Below are positions 7,285 through 15,956 of a DNA stretch of 23,381 nucleotides, piece after piece. Within the stretch, counting starts at the first letter, position 1. The number at the start of each line of letters is the position of its first letter. The stretch covers positions 1-23,381 of the IMG/VR virus record IMGVR_UViG_3300047319_000115; one strand, 5' to 3'. The position numbers were made by a program, and so were the translations under genes. This stretch comes from a virus. Under the pieces are notes generated by a model. It was not told where the DNA came from. It saw nothing but the letters and a program-made list of their open reading frames with translations, and made no database searches.

Positions 7285-8963
7285 GCGATTCTGGAGTATT
7301 GCGCGAGTTTCTCGTCCGCTTGGGATTTTCTGTCGACGCCGCCTCGATGAAGAAGTTCGAGGCATCCGTCGAAAGCGTCACGAAGTCGGTCAAGGAAGTT
7401 GGGATCGGTGTCGCCGCTGCTGCAACCGGCATCGTTGCAGGCGTAAAGATCATCTCCAGTCAGATGGAGAATCTTTACTACGCCTCACAGCGTACTGGCG
7501 CGACGGTCGGCAACATCATGGCGCTGCGGTATGCCGCCGGCCAGATCGGACTCACTGCAGACCAAGCGCAGGGTGCATTAGAAAACTTCGCGCGGACGCT
7601 GCGCCTGAATCCCGGTTCAAGTAGCCTGCTCGATTCGCTAGGCGTCACCGGCAAAGACCCGGCAGAGAAGTTCGACAGTTTCATCGCGAAAGCGAAGACG
7701 ATGCAGCCCTATGTGGCTGCAGCCTATGCGCAGTTGTTCGGCATCGACGCCGACACGCTGCTGATGCTCGAGAACGGGCAAGACAAACGTCTTGAGGCTG
7801 AGCGTCAGTATCACCAGAAGCTCGCCGCGTTCGGCATCGACCCCGATCAAGCCGCAAAGGCCGGCGTCGATTTCAATAACTCGCTTCGGTCGGTCAAGGA
7901 CACGTTTAGCGATCTGTGGATCGTTATCGAGTCCAAGCTAGCGCCCGTCCTCACGCCACTGGTCGACGAGTTCGAGAAGTTCGCCGAGAATCATGCTGGC
8001 GAGGTGGCGCAGGGAATCGCCGATGCGGTGCAAAGCCTTGCCAACTGGATTCAGAGCGTCAACTGGAAGAAGGTTGGCGACGACATAACGACTGTCTACC
8101 ATGCGATTGGCGGGCTGAAAGGCATCCTGATCGGTCTCGCTGCGATCCAACTGATGCCGCTCGTGACGGGCATTCTCAATCTGGTGTCGGCAGTTGGCAA
8201 ACTAGGCGCGGTCGCAGCAGGCGGCGCAATCGGTGGGTTGCTGAAGGTGTTGGGACCGATCGCGCTGATGTTCCATAGCGAAGACCTGGACACCGGCGAA
8301 GACGAGTACCTGGCGAAAAGGCGCGGCGGCGCTCCGACGATTGATGGGCCGCAGGCGAATGACGGCGAACAATTCGGGCAGATCATTGAATTGCCGCCTG
8401 AGACTCAGAAGTCTACCGCACAGGCTCCGAGGGGCATCCGCAACAACAATCCTGGAAACATCGTCTACGGCAAGTTTGCGCAGTCGATGGGCGCAACCGG
8501 ATCGGATGGCCGATTCGCCGTGTTTCAGTCGATGGAAGACGGCATCAAGGCCGCGGTCAAGTTGCTCGAAGGCTATGTCGCCAAAGGCACCGACACCGTG
8601 CGGAAAATCATCTCCAAGTGGGCGCCGGCTAACGAGAACAACACCGCGGCGTATGTCGATGCAGTCGCCAAGAAACTCGGCATTTCTGCCGACACCAAAC
8701 TGAGCGGCGATCAACTCGGCGGCGTTGCCAATGCGATCTTCCAGCATGAGAACGGACGGGCCTTCGGAAACGTCAGTTCGCTCAGTGGCGCGCGCCTCGG
8801 CGCTGGTGGCGGCAATTCGTCTCCGAGCATCAACATCCAGCAGCAGAACACGTTCCATATCCCCGGCTCGTCAGATCCGCAAGGTACGGCACGCGCTGTC
8901 GGTGGAGAGCAAAGCCGTGTTAATGGCGACCTCGTAAGAAACTTCGCTGGAGCATTTAGATGA
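7281..8963 (+). CDS. Tape measure protein with C-terminal RNNNPGN muralytic-like domain
   Basis: This 560-residue protein sits directly after the chaperone frameshift gene, overlapping it by ATGA, with GGAG 8 bases before the ATG. Residues 1-130 are helical with a hydrophobic stretch (about 39-56). Residues 273-327 form a long hydrophobic Gly/Ala/Leu region typical of tape measures that insert in the host membrane. From about residue 382 the motif 'RGIRNNNPGNIVYGKF' starts a lysozyme-like domain also seen in phage structural proteins with peptidoglycan-cleaving activity; it runs to about 'FQHENGRAF' (near residue 493). The C-terminus contains 'NTFHIPGSSDPQGTARAV'. It sets tail length, so its small size predicts a short tail. 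Confidence 0.82.
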   Translation: MSDSGVLREFLVRLGFSVDAASMKKFEASVESVTKSVKEVGIGVAAAATGIVAGVKIISSQMENLYYASQRTGATVGNIMALRYAAGQIGLTADQAQGALENFARTLRLNPGSSSLLDSLGVTGKDPAEKFDSFIAKAKTMQPYVAAAYAQLFGIDADTLLMLENGQDKRLEAERQYHQKLAAFGIDPDQAAKAGVDFNNSLRSVKDTFSDLWIVIESKLAPVLTPLVDEFEKFAENHAGEVAQGIADAVQSLANWIQSVNWKKVGDDITTVYHAIGGLKGILIGLAAIQLMPLVTGILNLVSAVGKLGAVAAGGAIGGLLKVLGPIALMFHSEDLDTGEDEYLAKRRGGAPTIDGPQANDGEQFGQIIELPPETQKSTAQAPRGIRNNNPGNIVYGKFAQSMGATGSDGRFAVFQSMEDGIKAAVKLLEGYVAKGTDTVRKIISKWAPANENNTAAYVDAVAKKLGISADTKLSGDQLGGVANAIFQHENGRAFGNVSSLSGARLGAGGGNSSPSINIQQQNTFHIPGSSDPQGTARAVGGEQSRVNGDLVRNFAGAFR

Positions 8964-9673
8964 GCGCAATTGGGAACGCAGTTGCGGCAGGACAGATCCT
9001 GATCCAACTGCTAACCCATAAACCGAAGCGTGGGTTTGATGATGGATCGGGATCGTTGTTCGTTCCGGACGCGACGATCGAGGAAGTGCATAGTGACGAT
9101 CTTGAAATCACCGACCATCCCGTCGAACAGGGAACGGTAATTTCGGATCACGCTTTCAAGCGTCCATCCGAGTTGATTATCACGGCCGGCTGGTCGGACA
9201 GCCCGAACAACTCCGGCCTGGCCAACCAGATCGTAGGCGCAGCAGCAAACGCCAGCCCAGCGTTGCAAGCCATCCTAGGTGTGACGCGTACCATCGGCGG
9301 CATCGTTGACATGTTCGCTACTAGGGGATCCGTGTCGCCGTCCCAGGCCGCATATGATCAACTGCAGGACATGCAGAACAATCGCATCCTGTTCACGATA
9401 TTCACCGGGAAGCGCGTCTATCGGAACATGCTGGTCAAGTCGCTCGCAACGACGACGGATGCGAAGACCGAAAACAGTCTGGTCATCCGCATTGGATGTC
9501 GACAGCTTTTGATGGCGCAGACGCAGACTGTCACGGTGCCTGACTCGTCGGTGATGGCGAACCCCCAACAGAACGGCGCGACGGTGAATAGCGGTGTCAA
9601 GTATCCCCTGCCCTCGCCGAACATCAACACGACCGCTCTACCGCAGTTCAACTCGTCGGGTCAGCAGGTATGA
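8960..9673 (+). CDS. Dit-like baseplate hub protein
   Basis: This 237-residue protein overlaps the tape measure stop (ATGA). The N-terminal half contains 'SLFVPDATIEEVHSDDLEITDHPVEQGTVISDHAFKRPSELIITAGWSDSP', the hallmark of the Dit-like N-terminal domain of myophage baseplate proteins. The middle has 'ILFTIFTGKRVYRNMLVKSLATTTDAKTENSLVIRIGCRQLLMAQTQTV', consistent with the same family. It likely forms the ring joining the tail tube to the baseplate. The last 50 residues are polar and probably disordered. Confidence 0.8.
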   Translation: MSAIGNAVAAGQILIQLLTHKPKRGFDDGSGSLFVPDATIEEVHSDDLEITDHPVEQGTVISDHAFKRPSELIITAGWSDSPNNSGLANQIVGAAANASPALQAILGVTRTIGGIVDMFATRGSVSPSQAAYDQLQDMQNNRILFTIFTGKRVYRNMLVKSLATTTDAKTENSLVIRIGCRQLLMAQTQTVTVPDSSVMANPQQNGATVNSGVKYPLPSPNINTTALPQFNSSGQQV

Positions 9674-9981
9674 CGACCTATTTTGAAATCCCGCTTTCGC
9701 CCGAGCCGCAGACTTTCAATATCGCACTGGCTGGCGTGACCTACGGATTCACGGTTCGCTGGAATGTGCCGAACGCCTCATGGATCATCGACATCTCAGA
9801 CGCGAGCGGCAACCCGATCGTGTCGGGCATTCCGATGGTGACGGGAGCCGATCTGCTCGAGCAATACGGCTATTTGTCGTTCGGCTTCGCATTGGTTGCG
9901 CAGACCGATAACGCTCCTGACGTCGTGCCGACATTCGACACGTTGGGGCAGACTAGCCACCTCTACGCCATAACCCCATGA
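9670..9981 (+). CDS. Baseplate plug protein (Pam3 gp18-like)
   Basis: This 103-residue beta-rich protein overlaps both neighbours (ATGA at each end). It contains 'YFEIPLSPEPQTFNIALAGVTYGFTVRWN...WIIDISDASGNPIVSGIPMVTGADLLEQYGYLSFG', matching the small plug protein found between the Dit-like and hub genes in phages such as cyanophage Pam3. There it closes the central channel of the tail at the baseplate. The call comes from motif pattern and order. Confidence 0.75.
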   Translation: MTTYFEIPLSPEPQTFNIALAGVTYGFTVRWNVPNASWIIDISDASGNPIVSGIPMVTGADLLEQYGYLSFGFALVAQTDNAPDVVPTFDTLGQTSHLYAITP

Positions 9982-10943
9982 ACCAGTTCGGACGCAAAGC
10001 AACGTTGGTCGTCTCGACGGGTACGGTTGGTCTTGATCTGTCGGATTTCCGCTTTACGTTCCGGACGACGAACTCGGACGCGCAGACGCCGAATACGCTG
10101 TATGTCCGGGTGTACAACCTCTCGCCGCAGACCGTCGCGAAGATCGGCACGAACACCAGCACTGAGTTCAGCACAATCACGCTCCAAGCTGGATATGAAG
10201 GCGGGAACTTCGGGATTATCTTCAGCGGTTCTATAAAGCAGACGGCGACGGGCCGTGAGCGCAATGTCGACTCGTATATCGACATATGGGCCGCTGACGG
10301 CGATCTGTTCTCGAACTACGCAATCAGCAACTTCTCTCTTGCTGCTGGACAGTCGCCTAAGCAAGTCATCGATGCAATCACGGGTGCAGCATCGTCCAAC
10401 GGTGCGCCTCCGATCAAGTTCGCGAGCGACGCAAATACGCTGATCGAGGGATCGGCGGCCGGCACTGCCACCGTTCTTTCGCGGGGGAAAGTGCTTTTTG
10501 GGATGTCCCGCGACTATGCGAGAGACTGGGCCGACAAGTATGGCTTCCGCTGGTCGATCCAGAATGGCGAGTTCGTGCTGGTGCCCATTGCTGGTTATCG
10601 TCCGGGAGAAGCGGTTGTTCTGTCATCGACGACCGGCCTTATCGGCGTGCCTGAGGCAACGGACGGAGGCGTCCGCGTCCGCGCCCTGCTCAATCCACTG
10701 ATCCGCATCGGCTGTCTCGTGCAGATCGCAAAATCGGATATCAACCAGATCACGACGCAGCAGCAGGGTTTGAAGTATGCGCCGGCCATCGCGACCGTAG
10801 TAACGGCGGCGGGCACATATCGAGTGATGCAAGCAGAGTTTTCGGGCGATTCCAGGGGCGCCGAGTGGTATGTCGACATGATCTGCCTTGCGGTGGACGT
10901 CTCGGCGAGCAACCAAAGCCAGTCTGTTGCGGCGGCGGGTTAG
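9978..10943 (+). CDS. Baseplate hub protein (gp27/gp44-like)
   Basis: This 321-residue protein starts in the last bases of the plug gene. It contains beta-rich segments near the N-terminus ('DFRFTFRTTNSDAQTPNTLYVRVYNLSPQTVAKI') and 'RALLNPLIRIGCLVQI' followed by 'GTYRVMQAEFSGDSRGAEWYVDMICLAV' near the C-terminus, as in the hub proteins that carry the tail spike. Its stop overlaps the stop of the minus-strand gene that follows (convergent, TAG on plus and TAA on minus sharing 10941-10942). In related phages the spike gene comes directly after the hub, so the minus-strand gene appears to be inserted here. Confidence 0.78.
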   Translation: MNQFGRKATLVVSTGTVGLDLSDFRFTFRTTNSDAQTPNTLYVRVYNLSPQTVAKIGTNTSTEFSTITLQAGYEGGNFGIIFSGSIKQTATGRERNVDSYIDIWAADGDLFSNYAISNFSLAAGQSPKQVIDAITGAASSNGAPPIKFASDANTLIEGSAAGTATVLSRGKVLFGMSRDYARDWADKYGFRWSIQNGEFVLVPIAGYRPGEAVVLSSTTGLIGVPEATDGGVRVRALLNPLIRIGCLVQIAKSDINQITTQQQGLKYAPAIATVVTAAGTYRVMQAEFSGDSRGAEWYVDMICLAVDVSASNQSQSVAAAG

Positions 10944-11431
10944 CGCTCGACCATGTTCGGGATTGTGACGCCCGCAAATGGTCGACCATCCTTCATCTTG
11001 CCCCAGACTACCGGGATAACACCCATCTCCATCCTGACATTCATCGGCGTTCCCTCCGGAACAAACTGGCACCGGTAGTCCGATGGTCGGGGCTCCGCGC
11101 CATAGTCGTAGCCATTGAGCAATGCTCCCTGCTTTCTCAATTCCGGCGATAGCGACTGGCGGGCATGTCGGGCCTGGTTTATCTGACCGTATAGCCAGTT
11201 CGCCTCATCCATTGACGGGCAGACGATCGCGCCGTCGACTAGATCCATGCCTTTGGCGGTAGGTTGCTTCGGTTCGGGCTTAGGCGTGAGCATTACTTGA
11301 TCTGCGGGCTTTGGGCGAACGGTGTAGTTATTTCCTGCCCACCGTTCAAACACGCGAGAAGCGTAATCACCAGTCTGCCCAAAAGCTGGCATGGCAATCG
11401 TGGCCATAAGCGCAAAAGCGGAAATTTTCAT
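10940..11431 (-). CDS. Secreted protein of unknown function, inserted on the opposite strand in the baseplate operon
   Basis: This 163-residue protein begins MKISAFALMATIAMPAFGQ, a clear Sec signal peptide with likely cleavage after AFG or AFGQ. I chose the ATG at 11431 because GAGG lies 6 bases before it. The ATG four codons upstream (11443) has GGAG only 1 base away. The mature part has a Lys/Pro-rich linker (about residues 37-58), two cysteines far apart (VCPS and YRCQF) that could form a disulphide in the periplasm, and a C-terminus 'GVIPVVWGKMKDGRPFAGVTIPNMVER'. No known family is recognised. It is the only minus-strand gene between 1 and 15.9 kb, filling the space between hub and spike without intergenic DNA: a typical 'moron' arrangement. 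A periplasmic role in the lysogen or in blocking other phages is speculation. Confidence 0.75.
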   Translation of the reverse strand: MKISAFALMATIAMPAFGQTGDYASRVFERWAGNNYTVRPKPADQVMLTPKPEPKQPTAKGMDLVDGAIVCPSMDEANWLYGQINQARHARQSLSPELRKQGALLNGYDYGAEPRPSDYRCQFVPEGTPMNVRMEMGVIPVVWGKMKDGRPFAGVTIPNMVER

Positions 11432-11441
11432 CTGATACCTC

Positions 11442-12167
11442 ATGCTCCAGTTAGAACGCGTTAATGACTCGCAGGAAGCGTTACGCCTGGCGCTGGACGG
11501 GCATCAGGCGCAGGTCTGGACGGCGCTGCCGGCGATTATAGAGAGCTTTGATCCGGGCGCTGTGACGTGTGTCGCCCAGCCTGCAATCAAGGCTCAGGTT
11601 CGGGCGCCGGATGGCTCGACGCAATGGGTCTCATTGCCCCTTCTACTCGATTGCCCCGTCGTGTTTCCCCGCGGTGGCGGCTGCACGCTAACATTCCCGG
11701 TCGCACAAGGCGATGAATGCCTGGTGATCTTCGCCTCGCGCTGCATTGATGCGTGGTTCACCGCGGGCGGCGTCCAGGTTCAATCCGAATTCCGGATGCA
11801 CGACCTGTCGGACGGCTTTGCCCTTCCCGGCCCGTTCTCGCAGGCCACGAAGATCAGCGGTATCAGCACGAGCAAGGCGCAACTGCGCAGCAATGACGGC
11901 TCGACATTCGTTGAACTCGATCCCGCCGGCCAGATCGTCAATGTCGTGGCACCGGGTGGCATGACGCTCACGACGCCCACAGTGACGATCACTGGCGTCA
12001 TCAACGTTCAGAACCAGCAGGGAGCGCCAACGGCAAGCACCATAGCCGGCAGCATGACTGCGAGCGGCACGATCACCGGCCAGACAGACGTAGTCGGTGG
12101 CGGGAAGTCACTCAAAACTCATACGCATAGCGATCCCCAGGGTGGAAATACGGGGCCGCCGAACTAA
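11442..12167 (+). CDS. Baseplate spike protein (Gp138 N-terminal domain)
   Basis: This 241-residue protein carries the Gp138-type OB-fold N-terminal domain ('ALRLALDGHQAQVWTALPAIIESFDPGAVTCVAQPAI', then 'FPRGGGCTLTFPVAQGDECLVIFASRCIDAWF'), a repetitive Thr/Val beta-helix region (about 150-215), and ends with 'KTHTHSDPQGG' and 'TGPPN'. The His-Thr-His motif (227-229) is the iron-binding HxH found at the tips of membrane-piercing spikes. The ATG at 11442 has no clear ribosome site, and the coding start abuts the 5' end of the divergent secreted-protein gene, 11 bases away. Confidence 0.88.
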   Translation: MLQLERVNDSQEALRLALDGHQAQVWTALPAIIESFDPGAVTCVAQPAIKAQVRAPDGSTQWVSLPLLLDCPVVFPRGGGCTLTFPVAQGDECLVIFASRCIDAWFTAGGVQVQSEFRMHDLSDGFALPGPFSQATKISGISTSKAQLRSNDGSTFVELDPAGQIVNVVAPGGMTLTTPTVTITGVINVQNQQGAPTASTIAGSMTASGTITGQTDVVGGGKSLKTHTHSDPQGGNTGPPN

Positions 12168-12175
12168 GGATTCGC

Positions 12176-12529
12176 ATGAGATACCGGACGCTAGACAGCA
12201 ATTCGGACTACACATTTGGTCAGGCTGGTCAAAATTTCCTCGTCGATTCCCCTGCTGCGGTCGCCCAAGCCATCCAGACGCGCCTCAAATTGATAGCCGG
12301 CGAGTGGTTTTTGGACCAGACCGCCGGCACGCCCTACAACTCGCAAATCCTCGGCGCAGGCACTGAAGCGACGCGCGATCTCGCGGTGCAAACCGTCATC
12401 CTCGAGACGCAGGGCGTGACCGAGATCGTCGATTACGCAAGTTTTCTTGATCCATCGACGCGCCAATTCACCGTCGCCGCGACCGTCAATACGCAATTCG
12501 GCCAGACAACTATCACCCAGGCTCTCTGA
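12176..12529 (+). CDS. Sheath initiator/baseplate wedge protein (gp25-like)
   Basis: This 117-residue protein follows the spike by 8 bases and overlaps the next gene (the A of TGA at 12529 is the A of ATG). It contains 'DYTFGQAGQNFLVDSPAAVAQAIQTRLKLIAGEWFLDQTAGTPYNSQILG', a pattern common to the small wedge proteins located just before the J gene, which nucleate sheath assembly at the baseplate. The call rests on this pattern, its length and the neighbouring J gene. Confidence 0.75.
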   Translation: MRYRTLDSNSDYTFGQAGQNFLVDSPAAVAQAIQTRLKLIAGEWFLDQTAGTPYNSQILGAGTEATRDLAVQTVILETQGVTEIVDYASFLDPSTRQFTVAATVNTQFGQTTITQAL

Positions 12530-13965
12530 TGGCGACAACTTTTCCGCTTACGACGTTGGCTGCCACGATCTCGTCGACGGGGATTAGCGCGCCCTCATTC
12601 AACGACATTCTTTCCAGTCTGACTGCATCGTTCCAGAGCATCTACGGCAGTGACATTTATGTCCAGCCCGATAGCCAAGACGGGCAATTGCTGGCGTTGA
12701 TCGCCCAGATCATCAATGACGGCAACCAGGCCGACATCACCACATACAACGGCTACTCTCCGACCTTCGCCCAAGGCGCAGCGCTTTCGAGCCAGGTCAA
12801 GATCAACGGCTTGCGCCGCGACGCATCGAGCAACAGCACGGCGGTCGCATCACTGGTTGGTCAGGTCGGCACGCCGATCAATAACGGCGTTGTGCAGGAC
12901 ACGAATAAGAATCTGTGGAACCTGCCGGCGTCTGTTGTCATCCCGGTTAGCGGGACCATCGACGTCACTGCAACTGCGCAGCAACCGGGCGCGATTACGG
13001 CCATTGCCGGCGCGATCAATGGGATTAATACGCCGACACGCGGATGGCAATCGGTGACGAATGCTGCTCCGGCAACGCCAGGCGATCCGGTCGAGACTGA
13101 CTCGGCACTTCGCCAGCGTCAGGCTACGTCAACGTCGCTAGCCGCTCTGACGCCTCTGCAGGCCATCAAGGCCGCTGTCGGCAACGTGCCCGGTGTTGGT
13201 CGGTTCGAAGTCTATGAGAATCAGACTGGCACCACGGATGCCAACGGTGTGCCGGGTCACTCGATCGCTGTTGTTGCCGAAGGTGGCGACATCACGACGA
13301 TCGCCCAGACCATCGAGGCGAAGAAATCGCCGGGTACAGGTACGTTTGGCACGACTTCCGTCACTGTCACCGATCCTGCTGGCGTGCCGATCACGATCAA
13401 TTTCTTTGAGATGACCGAGGAAGCGGTTCTCGTTCAGGTCAAGATCGTCCCGATGACCGGCTTTGTGTCGACGACGTTCACCCTCATCACGAACGCGCTA
13501 GTGACGTATCTGACCAGCTTCGCCATCGGGCAGGATTCGCTGCTCGGCAAGCTGTTCGGCGCGGCCAACCTGTACGGCGACGCGGCGACATCCAGTTCGG
13601 GACTATCGCAGGCGCAACTCGACGTGTTGAGTAACACCTACAACCTGCCGGTCACGAACATCTTCCAAGGCCGCGGCGACATGCTTGTGACGGGTGGGCC
13701 GTATAACGCTGGCGCCGTGACGATCAATGTTGCGAACGTTGCGAGTCTCGCGAACGGTCGATCGATCATCGTCAACCAGACGGACGGCTCGCAACTGACA
13801 GCCACCATCACCGGCATCGTCGGAAGCGTAGTGACGTTCACGCCGGCCATCGCAGCAGGCAAGACGATCAACGCAGGCGCGCAGGTGCTGGTGAACGGCG
13901 ATCTGGTCATAGCGTTTAACGAAGGCGCGCAATGCGTCGCTGCTGACATCAATGTGACGACGTAA
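12529..13965 (+). CDS. Baseplate J-like wedge protein
   Basis: This 478-residue protein starts on the last base of the previous stop. The N-terminal part has 'FNDILSSLTASFQSIYGSDIYVQPDSQDGQLLALIAQIINDGNQADITTYNGYSP', typical of baseplate J proteins; the middle has 'ETDSALRQRQATSTSLAALTPLQAIKAAVGNVPGVGRFEVYEN', the most conserved J motif. A beta-rich segment of about 60 residues (near 385-445, 'GAVTINVANVASLANGRSII...') looks like an extra surface domain. It forms the wedges of the baseplate together with the DUF2612 protein that follows without a gap. Confidence 0.85.
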   Translation: MATTFPLTTLAATISSTGISAPSFNDILSSLTASFQSIYGSDIYVQPDSQDGQLLALIAQIINDGNQADITTYNGYSPTFAQGAALSSQVKINGLRRDASSNSTAVASLVGQVGTPINNGVVQDTNKNLWNLPASVVIPVSGTIDVTATAQQPGAITAIAGAINGINTPTRGWQSVTNAAPATPGDPVETDSALRQRQATSTSLAALTPLQAIKAAVGNVPGVGRFEVYENQTGTTDANGVPGHSIAVVAEGGDITTIAQTIEAKKSPGTGTFGTTSVTVTDPAGVPITINFFEMTEEAVLVQVKIVPMTGFVSTTFTLITNALVTYLTSFAIGQDSLLGKLFGAANLYGDAATSSSGLSQAQLDVLSNTYNLPVTNIFQGRGDMLVTGGPYNAGAVTINVANVASLANGRSIIVNQTDGSQLTATITGIVGSVVTFTPAIAAGKTINAGAQVLVNGDLVIAFNEGAQCVAADINVTT

Positions 13966-14691
13966 ATGGCCGCTCAACTCACCGACTACACATCGCTCAT
14001 AACGTCGGAGCATGCGGACAAGCCGAATTTCATGGCAATGGTCTCGCTGCTCGCTCAGTGGGCGGTGGACCGGCGGAATCTGCTGGCGTCGATTCCCGGT
14101 CTGTATGACATCGATAGCGCGGTAGGTCAGCAACTCGATCGCGTGGGCGAATGGGTGGGGATAACGCGCAATCTTGAGTTGCCCCTGACCAGCGTCTACT
14201 TCAGTCTTGACGCAACCGGGCTTGGCTTTGATCAGGGGACCTGGAAAGGGCCATTCGATCCGACGACGGGTCTTGTCGCCCTGCCAGATGATCAATACCG
14301 GATTCTTCTCTATGCAACCATCGCGGCCAACAGTTGGGACGGGACGGTTCCCGGAGCCTACGCAGCATGGGACACGGTTTTTCGGCCGCTAGGGTATTCA
14401 ATCCTGATTCAGGACAATCAGGATATGACGATGACCGTCGCGTTGACGGGGCCCGCTCCGGATGCTGTGACCTATGCGCTTTTCACGGGTGGCTACCTAA
14501 ACCTTCGGCCTGCCGGCGTTGGGATAACTGGGTACTACCTGCCCAGCATTCCTGGCCAACCGATTTTTGGCCTCGACGTTGAGAACGCTGCCCTCGCGGG
14601 GTTTGATGTAGGTTGCTGGGCCACGCTGAACCAGAACGGATTGCGAGTCCTGGACTTCACCTTCATTCTCGACACATCTACGCTGGCATAG
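13966..14691 (+). CDS. Baseplate protein (DUF2612)
   Basis: This 241-residue protein begins immediately after the J stop. It contains 'LLASIPGLYDIDSAVGQQLDRVGEWVGITRNL', 'LPDDQYRILLYATIAANSWDGTVPGAYAAWDTVF' and 'ILIQDNQDMTMTVALTGPAPDAV', matching the DUF2612 family, which takes the place of tail protein I as the attachment point for tail fibres. The C-terminal 45 residues ('GLDVENAALAGFDVGCWAT') probably contact the fibre. A terminator-like hairpin follows. Confidence 0.85.
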   Translation: MAAQLTDYTSLITSEHADKPNFMAMVSLLAQWAVDRRNLLASIPGLYDIDSAVGQQLDRVGEWVGITRNLELPLTSVYFSLDATGLGFDQGTWKGPFDPTTGLVALPDDQYRILLYATIAANSWDGTVPGAYAAWDTVFRPLGYSILIQDNQDMTMTVALTGPAPDAVTYALFTGGYLNLRPAGVGITGYYLPSIPGQPIFGLDVENAALAGFDVGCWATLNQNGLRVLDFTFILDTSTLA

Positions 14692-14720
14692 CCCGGCCGC
14701 CACACATAACCCCATTCCCC

Positions 14721-14744
14721 GAGCCCGCCACTGCGCGGGCTTTT
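14721..14744 (+). terminator. Intrinsic terminator-like hairpin before the tail fibre gene
   Basis: The stem GCCCGC/GCGGGC with a six-base loop and TTTT is base-for-base identical over 24 bases to the element at 4361-4384. The following bases TTTTGCATTT also match the sequence after the capsid-gene hairpin at 1085-1094. The tail fibre ribosome site (GGAG, 14754-14757) comes 9 bases later, leaving no space for a promoter. Confidence 0.8.
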
Positions 14745-14762
14745 GCATTTTCCGGAGCATGA

Positions 14763-15770
14763 ATGTCCGCAGAACAAGACTTCCTCCCGTTTGCCGTTGG
14801 CTCGGGCGCAAACGTGCTGTCCCAGTCGGCATATGCGGCCTTGACCGCCATCATTCAGAATGGCTATCAGTCAGGCATCGCCAATTCTTCGCAGATGAAC
14901 AAGACGTGGCGCCAGTCGTCGATCATGGCGTCGGTGCTTGCACAGTTCATCGTGCAGCAGACCGGTCAGCCGGCGATCGATGATGGCACGACGGCGACGT
15001 TGCTGGAGAATCTGACGGCGGCAGTTGGCGCGCAATCCGTGGTGCCGGTTGGCGCTGCGCGTAACCTGTCGATGAACGTGACAACGGCATCTGCGACGGC
15101 GACGATGACGGCCGAGGAGATCGTCGTCGGCTCTGCGCTCGGCGGCCTGAAATACACGCTCGCAAGCTTCAACAAGACTATCAACCTCGCGACGACTGGC
15201 GCGGGCGGCATGGACACTGGCACGGCGCCTGTATCGGGATGGATCGCTATCTATGCCATCTACAATCCGACAACCGGGACAAGCGCACTTCTCGCTACGA
15301 ATGCGACTTCCGTGTCCGCACCCGAGGTCTATGGCGGAGCCAATAGGCCGGCAGGATATACGGCATCGGCGCTTGTGAGTGTCTGGAATACGAACGGAAG
15401 CGGGCAATTCGTTGTAGCCGTGCAACTAGGCAGGTGCATCGACTATCCTCCTCGCACGGAAATCACCATCAGCACAGCAACCAGCGGATTTACTCAGTCC
15501 GGGACCATTGCTGACATCCCGCTCAATGCGAGATTTGTAAACGGCTCCGTCACGTTTTCTGCATCGACGACGGGCAATCCGTCATTGAGCGTTGCAGCTG
15601 ATGCGTCTGGAAGCGGGACGAAACAGCACCTGTTTCAGGGCGCAGCCGGAAACTATGGAAACTCTTTCTCGTCTCTCAAATTGACGGTCGCCCGTGCGAT
15701 TTTCTTTGCCCTAAATCTTGGTGGCGCAACCGGTACGGCCACTTACTTTTTGACCGGATACGAGTTCTGA
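14763..15770 (+). CDS. Tail fibre protein
   Basis: This 335-residue protein has GGAG 5 bases before the ATG. The N-terminal 90 residues ('QDFLPFAVGSGANVLSQSAYAALTAIIQNGYQSGIANSSQMNKTWRQSSIMASVLAQFIVQQTGQPAIDDGT') are the conserved baseplate-attachment module of many Burkholderiales phage fibres. The rest is Ser/Thr/Gly-rich and beta-like, ending 'TYFLTGYEF', as in trimeric fibre tips. It probably recognises the host surface. A small companion gene follows two bases after the stop. Confidence 0.82.
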   Translation: MSAEQDFLPFAVGSGANVLSQSAYAALTAIIQNGYQSGIANSSQMNKTWRQSSIMASVLAQFIVQQTGQPAIDDGTTATLLENLTAAVGAQSVVPVGAARNLSMNVTTASATATMTAEEIVVGSALGGLKYTLASFNKTINLATTGAGGMDTGTAPVSGWIAIYAIYNPTTGTSALLATNATSVSAPEVYGGANRPAGYTASALVSVWNTNGSGQFVVAVQLGRCIDYPPRTEITISTATSGFTQSGTIADIPLNARFVNGSVTFSASTTGNPSLSVAADASGSGTKQHLFQGAAGNYGNSFSSLKLTVARAIFFALNLGGATGTATYFLTGYEF

Positions 15771-15772
15771 CT

Positions 15773-15955
15773 ATGAAACTGAACGTGATTTTCGAGGACT
15801 CATCGCAAACGATCATTTGCGGATGGTTTGCTGATCCACAGGAAACGTCGATCTGGCCTAATTTTTCTCAGATCGAAGACACAGATCAGAGATGGGCAAA
15901 CTATTTCAACGGTTTGCCCGATTCAGTCAAATCGACTTTACCTCATCCGGCATAG
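15773..15955 (+). CDS. Small tail-fibre companion protein
   Basis: This 60-residue protein starts two bases after the fibre stop. It contains 'WPNFSQIEDTDQRWANYFNGLPDSVKSTLPHP'. A W-P-x-F/Y-x-x-I/V-x-x-x-D-x-R-W pattern near the end is common in small proteins and tail-fibre-assembly C-termini located after fibre genes. It may help fibre folding. It ends one base before the convergent minus-strand gene and marks the end of the leftward-to-rightward structural operon. Confidence 0.6.
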   Translation: MKLNVIFEDSSQTIICGWFADPQETSIWPNFSQIEDTDQRWANYFNGLPDSVKSTLPHPA

Positions 15956-15956
15956 G

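Noticed and set aside
8202-8858. A 218-codon minus-strand frame opposite the tape measure
   Set aside because: The plus strand carries conserved tape-measure features including the RNNNPGN motif; the antisense frame has a composition typical of a shadow.
14871-15425. A 184-codon minus-strand frame opposite the tail fibre
   Set aside because: It is Arg/His/Cys-rich noise opposite a clearly coding gene with a good ribosome site.
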